In this document: piece after piece, positions 9,412-17,992 of the stretch
How the letters are laid out: each line of letters starts with the position of its first letter
How positions within the stretch are numbered: the stretch's first letter is position 1
Origin: Dechloromonas sp. A34
GTDB lineage: Bacteria; Pseudomonadota; Gammaproteobacteria; Burkholderiales; Rhodocyclaceae
DNA: 64,000 nt
Direction of reading: 5' to 3'
Assembly (NCBI RefSeq): GCF_026261605.1
Contig: NZ_CP102486.1
Coordinates: 2,914,001 to 2,978,000 of the forward strand
The notes under the pieces: model-generated
The model's input: the letters and a program-made list of their open reading frames with translations, nothing else
Told to the model about the DNA's origin: nothing
Database searches by the model: none
Made by a program: the position numbers and the translations under genes

Positions 9412-9669
9412 TCAGTCCGTAACAAAGACCAATCCAAACGCACCAACGGAAGTCAGCTTCTCATTGACCGTGGTGTATGAACCGACACCAAATGAGTGGT
9501 AGCGGGAGGCGAACGAAGTTAGGTGGCCGATGCCGAGCACCCGTTCCAGCTGACTGCGTTCGGCAATGGCTTCCCTGATTTTTTCGCGGTGCTTTTCCGG
9601 CGAGGGATTGAGGACAACGGCAAGGACGATGGTAATGGCGGCAACGATAAAGGGGACTGCTTTCGACAT
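9412..9669 (-). CDS. Small membrane-anchored protein, DUF4359-like
   Basis: 85 aa with one N-terminal membrane segment (VPFIVAAITIVLAVVL), followed by NPSPEKH and a short soluble domain ending SVGAFGLVFVTD. The layout (TM, N-P-S/T, charged helix, G-x-G-x-F end) resembles DUF4359 proteins. The assignment is by eye and the function is unknown. It lies alone, upstream of pldA on the same strand. Confidence 0.6.
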   Translation of the reverse strand: MSKAVPFIVAAITIVLAVVLNPSPEKHREKIREAIAERSQLERVLGIGHLTSFASRYHSFGVGSYTTVNEKLTSVGAFGLVFVTD

Positions 9670-9730
9670 GATGTGCTCCGCTATGGGGTGGTTAACTGAA
9701 TCGGCCGGCGATATTTTCCGGCGCCACCGT

Positions 9731-10759
9731 TCAATACCATTCCAGCAAGGAAAAACCGACGCCGTAATAATTGGCGCGGTGGTTGTAGTCGATCATGCTT
9801 TCGCCGTAGCCTGAAAACCATTGTAGATGGCCGCGCAAGCTGCCGGCAATCGGGAAGGCGTAGTCGAGTTGCACGGCGCCATGGCTGTTCCGGCCACTTT
9901 GCAGGCTGTGGCGCAGCAGTACCGAGAACTGCTGGTCGCCCCAGCGCTTGACCAGATGCAGGTCGGCCCGGCCCAAATAGCTTGAAATATCCGGGTTGTC
10001 GTCCTGGTCGGCCGATTCCGGAATGCGCCACCAGGGACGGAAAGTCACCGTCCAGTCATTTTTTTCCAGCGCAACCGAGGCCATGACCCGGTTCCAGCTG
10101 CGCGACAGCGGCAGTGAGCGGCCATTCGACTGGTGGTTGATGCCAAACGATAGATAACGACCGCGCCAGCCGCCGAGTGCGTAATCGGTGCGCCAGACCA
10201 ACATCAGTTCCGGCTCGTGGTTGGTTTCCCGGAACGGGCGCGAGGTGCCGCCGTGATAGACCTGCCAGCGCGAGGTCTGGGTATAGCCGAACCAGAGGTC
10301 GCCGTTGTCGCCGAACAGGTCTTCGCCCAGCTTGGTTTTCAGGCTGATCTGGAGCTTGGCTTCGTCGTTGCTGAGGTCGGCGGCCGAGGTGCTGGCGTGG
10401 CTGGCGGCCGGCGAGGCCGGGAAGCGGTTGGGGTTGCTGTTATGGAAGCCGGGCAGGATATAGACCGGCTTGTAGGGGCGAATGCGCAGGATGTGTCCCC
10501 GTTGCCCGGGGTCGAGTTCCCAGGCGCTGCCGAGCAGCGAAGGCCGACTGTCGGGTTCTTTCTGGGCGCTTGGCAGCAGGGCGTCTTGCGGCGTTTCGCT
10601 GTGGAGACTGCCTTCCTCCGGGCTGGTCAGCGCATCGTAGCAGGCCAGGCGTTTGGCATCATTCCCGATGCGCTGGCATTGGCCCAGCGACTGGCCGAGC
10701 GCGGCCAGCGGTGCGAGGCTAAAAAAGAGTAATGCAGAAACTCGGGGAATCGTACTCAT
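9731..10759 (-). CDS. pldA: Outer membrane phospholipase A1 (copy 1)
   Basis: About 342 aa from ATG 10759, the first start after the parE stop that leaves a proper signal peptide (SALLFFSLAPLAALGQS). The OMPLA active-site segment NHQSNGRSLPLSRSWNRV carries the catalytic His, Ser and Asn, and the protein ends in an aromatic beta-barrel terminus (LLEWY). An N-terminal CQRIGNDAKRLACYD motif is shared with the second copy at 20847. OMPLA hydrolyses misplaced outer-membrane phospholipids. Nothing like the 18-bp operator of the second copy's region was seen upstream. Confidence 0.9.
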   Translation of the reverse strand: MSTIPRVSALLFFSLAPLAALGQSLGQCQRIGNDAKRLACYDALTSPEEGSLHSETPQDALLPSAQKEPDSRPSLLGSAWELDPGQRGHILRIRPYKPVYILPGFHNSNPNRFPASPAASHASTSAADLSNDEAKLQISLKTKLGEDLFGDNGDLWFGYTQTSRWQVYHGGTSRPFRETNHEPELMLVWRTDYALGGWRGRYLSFGINHQSNGRSLPLSRSWNRVMASVALEKNDWTVTFRPWWRIPESADQDDNPDISSYLGRADLHLVKRWGDQQFSVLLRHSLQSGRNSHGAVQLDYAFPIAGSLRGHLQWFSGYGESMIDYNHRANYYGVGFSLLEWY

Positions 10760-10812
10760 GGGTGATCGATCACTTTCTGAATGCCGACTGTTGCCGGGGT
10801 TACTGCCGTAGT

Positions 10813-12762
10813 TTAAACGTCCGCTTCGACCAGCCCGCCATCCTTTTCCATCCACGCCCGGCGGCCGGCCGCTTCGCCTTTGCCCATCAGCAGCGTGAAG
10901 GTGGCGGTCATTTCCTTGATGGTTTCCCGGCTGGCCTGGAACGGCACCAGGCGGCGGGTGTCGGGGCAGAGCGTGGTTTCCCAGAGCTGGTCGGGGTTCA
11001 TTTCGCCGAGGCCCTTGAAGCGGGAGACGGTGATCTTGTTTTCCGAGACTCCTTCATCGGCCAGTTTCTGCAGCGTCTGTTGCTTTTCGGCTTCGTCCAG
11101 GCAATAGACCTTGCGGGTGTGACCACGCGCTTCGACATCGACGCGGAACAGCGGCGGCTGGGCGACGTGGATATGGCCGCGCTCGACCAGCGCCGGGAAG
11201 TGCTTGAGGAAGAGGGTGAACAGCAGGACCTGGATATGGCTGCCATCGACGTCGGCATCGGACATCACGATGATCCGCCCGTAGCGCAGGCCGGAGACGT
11301 CGACACTGTCGATCTGCTCGATGCCGTGCGGGTCGACGCCAATGGCCACCGAAATGTCGTGGACTTCGTTGTTCTTGAATAGCTGGTCGCGGTCCACTTC
11401 CCAGGTGTTCAGCACCTTGCCGCGTAAAGGCAGCACTGCCTGGGTTTCCTTGTCGCGGCCTTGCTTGGCCGAGCCGCCGGCCGAATCGCCCTCGACCAGG
11501 AAAACCTCGTTGCGCGAAATATCGTCGGATTCGCAATCGGTCAGCTTGCCGGGCAGGGTGGCGATGCCGGAGGACTTCTTCTTTTCCACCTTCTGCGTGG
11601 ACTTCATGCGGTTCTGCGCCGCCTTGACCGCCAGCTCGGCAATCTTCTTACCGTACTCGGCATGGCTGTTCAGCCATAGCTCGAAGGGGTCGCGCACCAT
11701 CTGCGAGACCAGTTTGTAGGCGTCGCGGCTGGTCAGCTTTTCCTTGGTCTGGCCCTGAAACTGCGGGTCGAGGACCTTGGCCGACAGCAGGTAGGTCATC
11801 CGGCCGCAGACGTCTTCCTGTGCCAGCTTGACCTTGGCCGGCAGGATGGCGTGGTGGTCGGCGAAAGTCTTGATCGCCTCGAAGACGCCGGCCTTGAGCC
11901 CGGCTTCGTGGGTGCCGCCGTCCAGTGTCGGAATCAGGTTGACGTAGCTTTCCGGCTTGCCGCCGCCTTCCTCGAACCAGGCCAGGGCCCAGGTGGCGCC
12001 TTCGCCGACCGCGAAGCCGTTGGCGGTGTCGACGTATTTCTCGCTGACGAAAATCGGTGCCACCGGTGAGCCGACCATCATTTCAGCCAGGTAGTCGGCC
12101 ATCCCGTTCTGGTAGCACCAGGTCTTCTTCTCGCTGCCTTCGATATCCAGTTCGACCGTGACATTGGGCATCAGCACGGCCTTGGAACGCAGCAGGTGTT
12201 CCAGTTGCGCCAGATTGACCTTCGGCGAATCGAAATACTTGGGATCGGGCGAGATGCGCACCGTGGTGCCGGTGTTGCGCTGGCCGCAGTCGCCAATCCG
12301 GCTCAACGGCTCGGTAACGAAGCCAGCCCCGAAAGCGATGTGGTGAATGCCGCCGCCGCGCTTGATTTCGACTTCGAGCCGCGTGGACAAGGCATTGGTC
12401 ACCGAAACGCCGACGCCGTGCAGGCCGCCAGAGAAGCGGTAAGCATTGCCGGCTTCCTTCTTGTTGAACTTGCCGCCGGCGTGCAGCTTGCAGAAGACCA
12501 GCTCGACCGCCGGGCGGCCTTCTTCCGGGTGGATTTCGACCGGAATGCCGCGGCCGTTGTCGGACACCTCGATGACCCCGTCGGCGCGGATGACGACCGC
12601 AATCTTCTTGGCGAAGCCGGCCAGCGCCTCGTCGGCCGCGTTGTCGATGACCTCCTGCACGATGTGGGTCGGGCAGGTCGTCCGGGTGTACATCCCCGGG
12701 CGTTCCTTGACGGGTTCGAGGTCCTTGAGGACGCGGATGGAAGAGGCTGAATATTCGGTCAT
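10813..12762 (-). CDS. parE: DNA topoisomerase IV subunit B
   Basis: 649 aa, full length. The GHKL ATPase region has EVIDNAADEA, DNGRGIPVEIH and GGLHGVGVSVTNAL. The TOPRIM region has LVEGDSAGGSAK and MSDADVDGSHI. It ends with the ParE-type tail. With ParC it decatenates daughter chromosomes. GyrB is excluded because the insertion typical of proteobacterial GyrB is absent and the length fits ParE. Confidence 0.95.
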   Translation of the reverse strand: MTEYSASSIRVLKDLEPVKERPGMYTRTTCPTHIVQEVIDNAADEALAGFAKKIAVVIRADGVIEVSDNGRGIPVEIHPEEGRPAVELVFCKLHAGGKFNKKEAGNAYRFSGGLHGVGVSVTNALSTRLEVEIKRGGGIHHIAFGAGFVTEPLSRIGDCGQRNTGTTVRISPDPKYFDSPKVNLAQLEHLLRSKAVLMPNVTVELDIEGSEKKTWCYQNGMADYLAEMMVGSPVAPIFVSEKYVDTANGFAVGEGATWALAWFEEGGGKPESYVNLIPTLDGGTHEAGLKAGVFEAIKTFADHHAILPAKVKLAQEDVCGRMTYLLSAKVLDPQFQGQTKEKLTSRDAYKLVSQMVRDPFELWLNSHAEYGKKIAELAVKAAQNRMKSTQKVEKKKSSGIATLPGKLTDCESDDISRNEVFLVEGDSAGGSAKQGRDKETQAVLPLRGKVLNTWEVDRDQLFKNNEVHDISVAIGVDPHGIEQIDSVDVSGLRYGRIIVMSDADVDGSHIQVLLFTLFLKHFPALVERGHIHVAQPPLFRVDVEARGHTRKVYCLDEAEKQQTLQKLADEGVSENKITVSRFKGLGEMNPDQLWETTLCPDTRRLVPFQASRETIKEMTATFTLLMGKGEAAGRRAWMEKDGGLVEADV

Positions 12763-12902
12763 GCGCTTTTGAGAATGGGGCTGATTGGGCGGGCCACCGC
12801 AGGTTGCGGCGCGGCCGAATTCTACCGGTTTCCTTACCGAGATGAGTGGATTCCCCCTGTGGCATAATCAGTCCCCGGTCCATCGATCAATGAGGTAAAG
12901 CC

Positions 12903-13109
12903 ATGACCCAGAAAGATACACAGGATCATTCGGCACGCTGGGTGCGTCCGCCCAGAGGCTCTGAACGCCGCCTCCGGACCCGGGTTGCGCCGCCCCCGTA
13001 CCATACCTCCGAAGGGCTGGTTACGCTGGACCGGCGCTCCCACATTGATCGACGCTCGACGTGGATCAGGGATTTTTCCGTCGATCACAGTGATCACGAG
13101 GCGATCTGA
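12903..13109 (+). CDS. Small basic conserved-looking protein
   Basis: 68 aa preceded by a good ribosome binding site (GAGGTAAAG) and a -10-like CATAAT upstream. The sequence is rich in arginine, with a distinctive LDRRSHIDRRSTWIRDF stretch. I recall similar R-D-R-R-S motifs in small proteins of this bacterial group, but no function is known. There is no signal peptide, Cys or membrane segment. Confidence 0.6.
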   Translation: MTQKDTQDHSARWVRPPRGSERRLRTRVAPPPYHTSEGLVTLDRRSHIDRRSTWIRDFSVDHSDHEAI

Positions 13110-13173
13110 GCAGCATTGCCGAAGCCTGTTTGTTCGATAGAATCCCGGCCTTTCAACCCAATGGAATAAAGTG

Positions 13174-14097
13174 ATGGCCGGAGCCAGCCTGCTTGCCCTG
13201 ATTGACGATATTGCGACGATCCTCGACGACGTCGCGCTGATGACCAAGGTGGCCGCCAAGAAAACTGCCGGCGTGCTGGGCGACGACCTGGCCTTGAACG
13301 CGCAGCAGGTTTCCGGCGTGCGGGCCGAGCGGGAACTGCCGGTGGTGTGGGCCGTAGCCGTTGGCTCGCTGAAGAACAAGCTGATCCTGGTTCCCGCCGC
13401 GCTTGCGATCAGCGCGCTTGCCCCGTGGGCGGTAACCCCCTTGCTGATGCTGGGCGGCTTTTATCTGTGCCTGGAGGGCGTCGAAAAACTCGCCCACAAG
13501 TGGCTGCACAGCCCGGAAGAAGACGCCGCGCACCACGCCGCCGAACTGGCCGCGCTGGCTGACGAAAACGTCGACCTGGCCGCTTTCGAGGCGGACAAGA
13601 TCAAGGGCGCCATCCGGACCGACTTCGTGCTGTCGGCGGAAATCATCGTCATCGCGCTGGGCACCGTCGCCGATCAGCCGTTCTCTTCGCAGGTGGCCGT
13701 GCTGGCCAGTATTGGCCTGATCATGACGGTGGGGGTTTATGGCATCGTTGCCGGCATCGTCAAGATGGACGATCTCGGGTTTTACTTGCTGGAAAAGGGA
13801 AGTGCCGTGGCGCGAACCATCGGCCGCGGGCTTGTGCTGACCGCGCCGAAACTGATGAAGGCGCTGACGGTGATCGGCACCGCGGCGATGTTCATGGTCG
13901 GTGGCGGCATCCTGGCGCATGGTGTGCCGCCGGTACATCACGCTATCGAGCATCTCGCCGACTTGTCCGGAATGCTCGGCGGTGTGGTGTCGCTGACGCT
14001 CGATGTCGGCGTCGGCATTGTTGGCGGCGGGTTGGCCTTGCTGGTGGTCAAAGGCTTCGCGAAGGTCGCGGGCGCATTCCGGAAGGCGCAGGCCTGA
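13174..14097 (+). CDS. DUF808 family inner-membrane protein (YedI-like)
   Basis: 307-308 aa. GTG 13171 and ATG 13174 are adjacent possible starts; the ATG is chosen. The N-terminus (LLALIDDIATILDDVALMTK, then AAKKTAGVLGDDLALNA) is the hallmark of DUF808/YedI. Several hydrophobic segments follow, with a central acidic loop (HSPEEDAAHHAAELAAL). It is a predicted multi-pass membrane protein of unknown function and ends 10 bp before the small cysteine protein gene. Confidence 0.9.
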   Translation: MAGASLLALIDDIATILDDVALMTKVAAKKTAGVLGDDLALNAQQVSGVRAERELPVVWAVAVGSLKNKLILVPAALAISALAPWAVTPLLMLGGFYLCLEGVEKLAHKWLHSPEEDAAHHAAELAALADENVDLAAFEADKIKGAIRTDFVLSAEIIVIALGTVADQPFSSQVAVLASIGLIMTVGVYGIVAGIVKMDDLGFYLLEKGSAVARTIGRGLVLTAPKLMKALTVIGTAAMFMVGGGILAHGVPPVHHAIEHLADLSGMLGGVVSLTLDVGVGIVGGGLALLVVKGFAKVAGAFRKAQA

Positions 14098-14106
14098 CCC
14101 GGAGCG

Positions 14107-14310
14107 ATGAATTTGGCGATGTCCCCCGAGTGCAAACCGAAGTGCCACCAGTGCATGCATTACTTCATTACGCACGATGCGGTATTCCGCTACGGTTGCC
14201 GCGCTCTGGGGTTCAAAAGCCGGTCGCAACCTGGCCGTGAGGTAATCGCCGCCTCCGGCGAGCAATGCCTGTACTTTCAGGCCAAACCCGTCCGCGGCAA
14301 GCTGCCATGA
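14107..14310 (+). CDS. Small cysteine-rich protein, probable metal-binding knuckle
   Basis: 67 aa with RBS CCCGGAGCG. Cysteines fall in a C-x3-C-x2-C pattern near the N-terminus (CKPKCHQC), followed by HYFITHD, GCRALGF and a late GEQCLYF. The pattern suggests a zinc- or iron-binding knuckle. Similar short proteins are common in Rhodocyclaceae and are sometimes labelled uracil-DNA-glycosylase-like, which the sequence does not support. The stop overlaps the next start (ATGA). Confidence 0.72.
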   Translation: MNLAMSPECKPKCHQCMHYFITHDAVFRYGCRALGFKSRSQPGREVIAASGEQCLYFQAKPVRGKLP

Positions 14311-14942
14311 AGCGCCGGGAACTGATTGGCGTTCTGGTGGCCGCCGCCGTTCTGGGGGCTTGCGGGAAAAAGTCGAAACTGCCGGCCATTGCTCCGGGTA
14401 AAACCGTACTGGCTTTTGGCGACAGTGTGACCTTCGGTACCGGCGCGGCGAGCGGCGAGGATTGGCCAACGCTGCTGGCTTCCCGGACCGGCTGGCAAAT
14501 CGTGAATGCCGGCATTCCCGGCGATACGGCTGAAGCGGGCAGGGGACGCCTGCGCGGCTTGCTCGATGAACATCAGCCAGCGCTGGTGATTGTCGAAATC
14601 GGGGGCAATGATTTCCTGCGCCGCCGCTCAGCCAAGGCCGTCAAGGACGATCTGCGCAGCATTGTCCAAACCGTCAGGCAAGGAGGAGCACAGGTCGTAC
14701 TGGTGGCCGTGCCCGAATTGTCACTGCTTGGCGTCGTGGCGCGACGGCCGGCTGACTCGCCCATTTACCGGGAACTGGGCGAGGAAGAGAAGGTGCCGGT
14801 CATCGAGGATGTGTTCGCGGAAATTCTGGGTCGCCCCGAGTTGTGCGCCGACCAGATCCATCCCAACGCCCAGGGCTACCGGGAGATGGCGACGGGGATT
14901 CACGCGGCCTTGAAAACAATGGGCCTGAGTTTGGCCCCCTGA
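14307..14942 (+). CDS. GDSL-type arylesterase / lysophospholipase (TesA-like) lipoprotein
   Basis: 211 aa from ATG 14307, which overlaps the previous stop. The N-terminus MKRRELIGVLVAAAVLGAC carries a lipobox, so the mature protein is probably lipid-anchored. SGNH blocks are visible: I, FGDSVTFGTG; II, NAGIPGDT; III, EIGGNDFLRR; V, CADQIHPNAQGY. The family hydrolyses thioesters, aryl esters and lysophospholipids. Confidence 0.88.
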   Translation: MKRRELIGVLVAAAVLGACGKKSKLPAIAPGKTVLAFGDSVTFGTGAASGEDWPTLLASRTGWQIVNAGIPGDTAEAGRGRLRGLLDEHQPALVIVEIGGNDFLRRRSAKAVKDDLRSIVQTVRQGGAQVVLVAVPELSLLGVVARRPADSPIYRELGEEEKVPVIEDVFAEILGRPELCADQIHPNAQGYREMATGIHAALKTMGLSLAP

Positions 14943-15017
14943 ACGCGATATCCAGGCGCCGGAAAAGCGCAATCCCGTAGCGTTCGGCTTGCGGAATGGC
15001 CGCCCTGGTTTATCGCC

Positions 15018-17666
15018 TCAGGCCTTGTCGCCTTCCGACAATCGGAAAGTCTTGCCGTCCCGGCCGATGGCCCGCAGTTCAGCCTCCAGTTGCTTGGCGC
15101 GGCTGACGTCGTTGACGGTGATGACCACCCCGTCGATCACATTATCCAGCGTGCGGTAAGGCATGATCTTGACCTGGAACCAGCGGCCGTCGCCGGTGGC
15201 CACTTCGCGGTCCGAGAAGACCAGTGTGCGTAGCACTTCCTCGGCATCGCCGAGCAGCGTCGGATAGTCGAGGTCGGTGACGATGTCGGACAGGGCGCGG
15301 CCGAGATCGCTCGGGATCAGCTTGAAAATTCGCGTCGCCTGGGTCGTGAAGCGCCGGACGTGCAGCGCACTATCGAGGAAGACGGTGGCGATGTCGGTGC
15401 TGTTGAGCAGGTTCTTCATGTCGTTGTTGGCGGTCGACAGCTCATCAACCTTGGATTGCAGTTCGACATTGACCGTCTGCAATTCCTCGTTCAGGGACTG
15501 CATTTCCTCCTTGGAAGTCGTCAGTTCCTCGTTGGCCGACTGTAATTCCTCGTTGGTCGATTGCAACTCCTCGTTGGCCGACTTCAGTTCTTCCTGCGAA
15601 CTCTGCATCTCCTCGCGCAGGGTCTGGACTTCCTGATGCTTCTGCTCCAGCGCCTGTTCCAGTTCGGCTTCGCGCTGGCTGCGCTTGCCGCCGTGCTTGC
15701 CGGCCGTGGCTTCCGGCAGGCGCAATGCCTTGGCGACATCGGCGAAGACCAGCATGATCATGCCGCGTAATGCGGCGGGTTCGGTAATCGGCTGCACCGT
15801 CAGATCGACGATCTGGGCGCTGCCATTGCTGCCGATTGCCAGGTTGTGGCAAACCACGCGCTCGCCGGTGCGCAGGGCCTTGGGCAGGGCAACGGCGATT
15901 TCCTGGCGCAAGCCATCGCGGGCCATGGCGTGGATGTTCCAGTTAACCTTGCCGGCGGCGGGTTCCAGGTACTTGCCGGTGCGCCCGCTGATATAGACCA
16001 GGTCGCCGGTGGCGGTGACCAGTACGGCGGCGGGCGAAAATTGCTGGAGCAGCAGGTCGTCGGCGAGATGTTGCAGATTGGCGGTGACTGGTTCGGGTTT
16101 GGTATCCATGAAAGGCTCGGTTTTGTTGTGAAAATTCCGGGTCGGGAATTCAAGGGTGGCGGAGCGCTGCGGGCTGTCGTTGCGTTTGAACAGGCGTGCC
16201 TTGGCTTCCAGCGGCACGAACAGGTCGCTGAAGTTGCCGATCGATTCGGCACTGCCCAGCAGTAGCACGCCGCCCGGCTTGAGACTGTAATGAAACAGCG
16301 GCAGCACCCGCTTTTGCAATTCGGCGCCCAGATAGATCAGCAGGTTGCGGCAGGTCAGGATGTCGAGCTTGGTAAAGGGCGGATCCAGGATCACGTCCTG
16401 CGGCGCGAAGACGACCATTTCGCGGATTTCCTTGTTGACCCGGTAGCCATTGCCTTCGTCGCTGAAAAAACGCTTCAGGCGCGCCTCGGATACGTCGGCT
16501 ACGATATTGGCCGGATACAGGCCACGCCGCGCCTTCGCGATGGCGTCCGGGTCGAGATCGGTGGCGAAGATCTGCAGCGACAGGCGCGCGGTTGCCGGCA
16601 ACTGGTCCAGCGCTTCGCGGAAAGTGATCGCCAGCGAAAAGGCTTCCTCGCCGGTCGAGCAGCCGGCCACCCAGGCCCGCAAGACGCTGCCCGGCGGGTG
16701 ATTGGCCAGCAGTCCGGGCAACACCTTGCGTTCCAGATATTCCCAGGTCGCCGGGTCGCGAAAAAAGCTGGTGACGCCGATCAGCAGTTCCTTGAACAGC
16801 AGGTCGACTTCCTGCGGGTTCTCACGCAGGTAATGCACATAGTCGGCAATCCGGTCGAGCTGATGGATTGCCATCCGGCGCTCGACCCGGCGATAGACCG
16901 TCGTCTTCTTGTAGAGCGAAAAATCGTGGCCGGTGCGCGCCCGTAGCAGGATGCAGACCCTGTCGAAGGCGCTGCGCTGGTCGGCGGTTTCGATTTCCTG
17001 CAGATTTCTGCCGAGGGCCGTCGGGCGCAGGTGGTGCAGGGTCTCGACGATGCGCAGCGGCAGTTGTTCGGCGGGAGCGACGATATCGGCGAGGCCGGCC
17101 GCAATGGCGCTCTTTGGCATGCTGTCGTACTTGGCGGTGGCCGGTTCCTGGACCAGGGCAAGACCGCCGGCTTCCTTGATGGTGCGCAGGCCGAGCGTGC
17201 CATCCGAGCCCATGCCCGAGAGGATGACGCCGATGGCGAATTCGCGGCGGTCCTCGGCGAGGGCGTGGAAGAAGAAGTCGATCGGCAGGCGCAGGCCGCG
17301 CGGCGCCACTGGTTCGAGCAGGTAGAGGCTGCCGTGCAGGATGGAGATATCGGTGTTGGGCGGAATCACATAGACGTTGTCCGGCCGGACCTTCATCCGG
17401 TTACGGGCCGGCGTCACCGGCATTGCGGTGGACCGTTGCAGCAGTTCCGAAAGCATGGCCTCGCGGTCGGGGGAGAGATGCTGGATGACGACGAAGGCCA
17501 TGCCGCTGGCCGGCGGGACATGAGCGAGAAACTGTTCCAGTGCCTCAAGGCCGCCGGCCGATGCACCGATTGCGACAATCGGGAAGGTGCGTGCCAGGAC
17601 TGCCGGTTTCTCCTCCCCGGTCTTGGTCTGGCGGCTGGGCCGGCTCTTCATCACTTCCGCTGGCAT
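15018..17666 (-). CDS. CheB-CheR-PAS chemotaxis-type fusion protein
   Basis: About 882 aa from ATG 17666, preceded by AGGAGAG; an in-frame start 75 bp upstream lacks an RBS. CheB methylesterase: GASAGGLEAL, IQHLSP, LSGMGSDGTLG. CheR methyltransferase: RRVERRM, VAGCSTGEEAFSLA, FTKLDILTCRNLLIY. Then a long coiled coil of NEELQS-type heptads (about 660-740) and a C-terminal PAS. No receiver or kinase domain is present, so regulation must be by partners. The promoter at 17759-17801 carries the shared 18-bp operator. Confidence 0.92.
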   Translation of the reverse strand: MPAEVMKSRPSRQTKTGEEKPAVLARTFPIVAIGASAGGLEALEQFLAHVPPASGMAFVVIQHLSPDREAMLSELLQRSTAMPVTPARNRMKVRPDNVYVIPPNTDISILHGSLYLLEPVAPRGLRLPIDFFFHALAEDRREFAIGVILSGMGSDGTLGLRTIKEAGGLALVQEPATAKYDSMPKSAIAAGLADIVAPAEQLPLRIVETLHHLRPTALGRNLQEIETADQRSAFDRVCILLRARTGHDFSLYKKTTVYRRVERRMAIHQLDRIADYVHYLRENPQEVDLLFKELLIGVTSFFRDPATWEYLERKVLPGLLANHPPGSVLRAWVAGCSTGEEAFSLAITFREALDQLPATARLSLQIFATDLDPDAIAKARRGLYPANIVADVSEARLKRFFSDEGNGYRVNKEIREMVVFAPQDVILDPPFTKLDILTCRNLLIYLGAELQKRVLPLFHYSLKPGGVLLLGSAESIGNFSDLFVPLEAKARLFKRNDSPQRSATLEFPTRNFHNKTEPFMDTKPEPVTANLQHLADDLLLQQFSPAAVLVTATGDLVYISGRTGKYLEPAAGKVNWNIHAMARDGLRQEIAVALPKALRTGERVVCHNLAIGSNGSAQIVDLTVQPITEPAALRGMIMLVFADVAKALRLPEATAGKHGGKRSQREAELEQALEQKHQEVQTLREEMQSSQEELKSANEELQSTNEELQSANEELTTSKEEMQSLNEELQTVNVELQSKVDELSTANNDMKNLLNSTDIATVFLDSALHVRRFTTQATRIFKLIPSDLGRALSDIVTDLDYPTLLGDAEEVLRTLVFSDREVATGDGRWFQVKIMPYRTLDNVIDGVVITVNDVSRAKQLEAELRAIGRDGKTFRLSEGDKA

Positions 17667-17758
17667 CAGCCCTCTCTCCTGGGAAAATATTGGTGTCTCG
17701 GCGCAGAACATGGATTCAACGGTGCTGTAGCGCCGCAGCACGGTTAATGACGGGAGTC

Positions 17759-17801
17759 AGACTAGCACCGATTCTCCGGGATTTATGTGCCGTGACACAC
17801 T
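17759..17801 (-). promoter_or_regulatory. Crp-type operator plus -10 for CheB-CheR gene
   Basis: On the minus strand AGTGTGTCACGGCACATA (17801-17784) matches the shared operator with two mismatches. Its centre is 29.5 bp before TAGTCT (17764-17759), which is preceded by C. The predicted start is near 17752, 86 nt before the ATG. This is one of the weaker operator matches, but the spacing is exact. Confidence 0.55.
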
Positions 17802-17885
17802 TAACCGAGTGCCAGTCGTCGTCGGCGATATTTTTCCCGGGGATGGACGGGAAATTTACCGGAAATTCCGAAGACTTTCGCGCTA

Positions 17886-17928
17886 TGTGTGCTTGCCGAC
17901 ATACAAATCCGTCATCGGGAACTAAGCT
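17886..17928 (+). promoter_or_regulatory. Crp-type operator plus -10 for Crp-PAS-GGDEF gene
   Basis: TGTGTGCTTGCCGACATA (17886-17903) has one mismatch to the shared operator. TAAGCT (17923-17928) follows at the standard spacing. The predicted start at 17935 leaves a 58-nt leader. It implies that the fusion regulator is controlled by itself or by its paralogue. Confidence 0.7.
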
Positions 17929-17992
17929 GAGAAAAGGGCCATGTTATGCATCACTCCAGATGCTCGGCAATCAATGGCCGTAGAGGTAATCA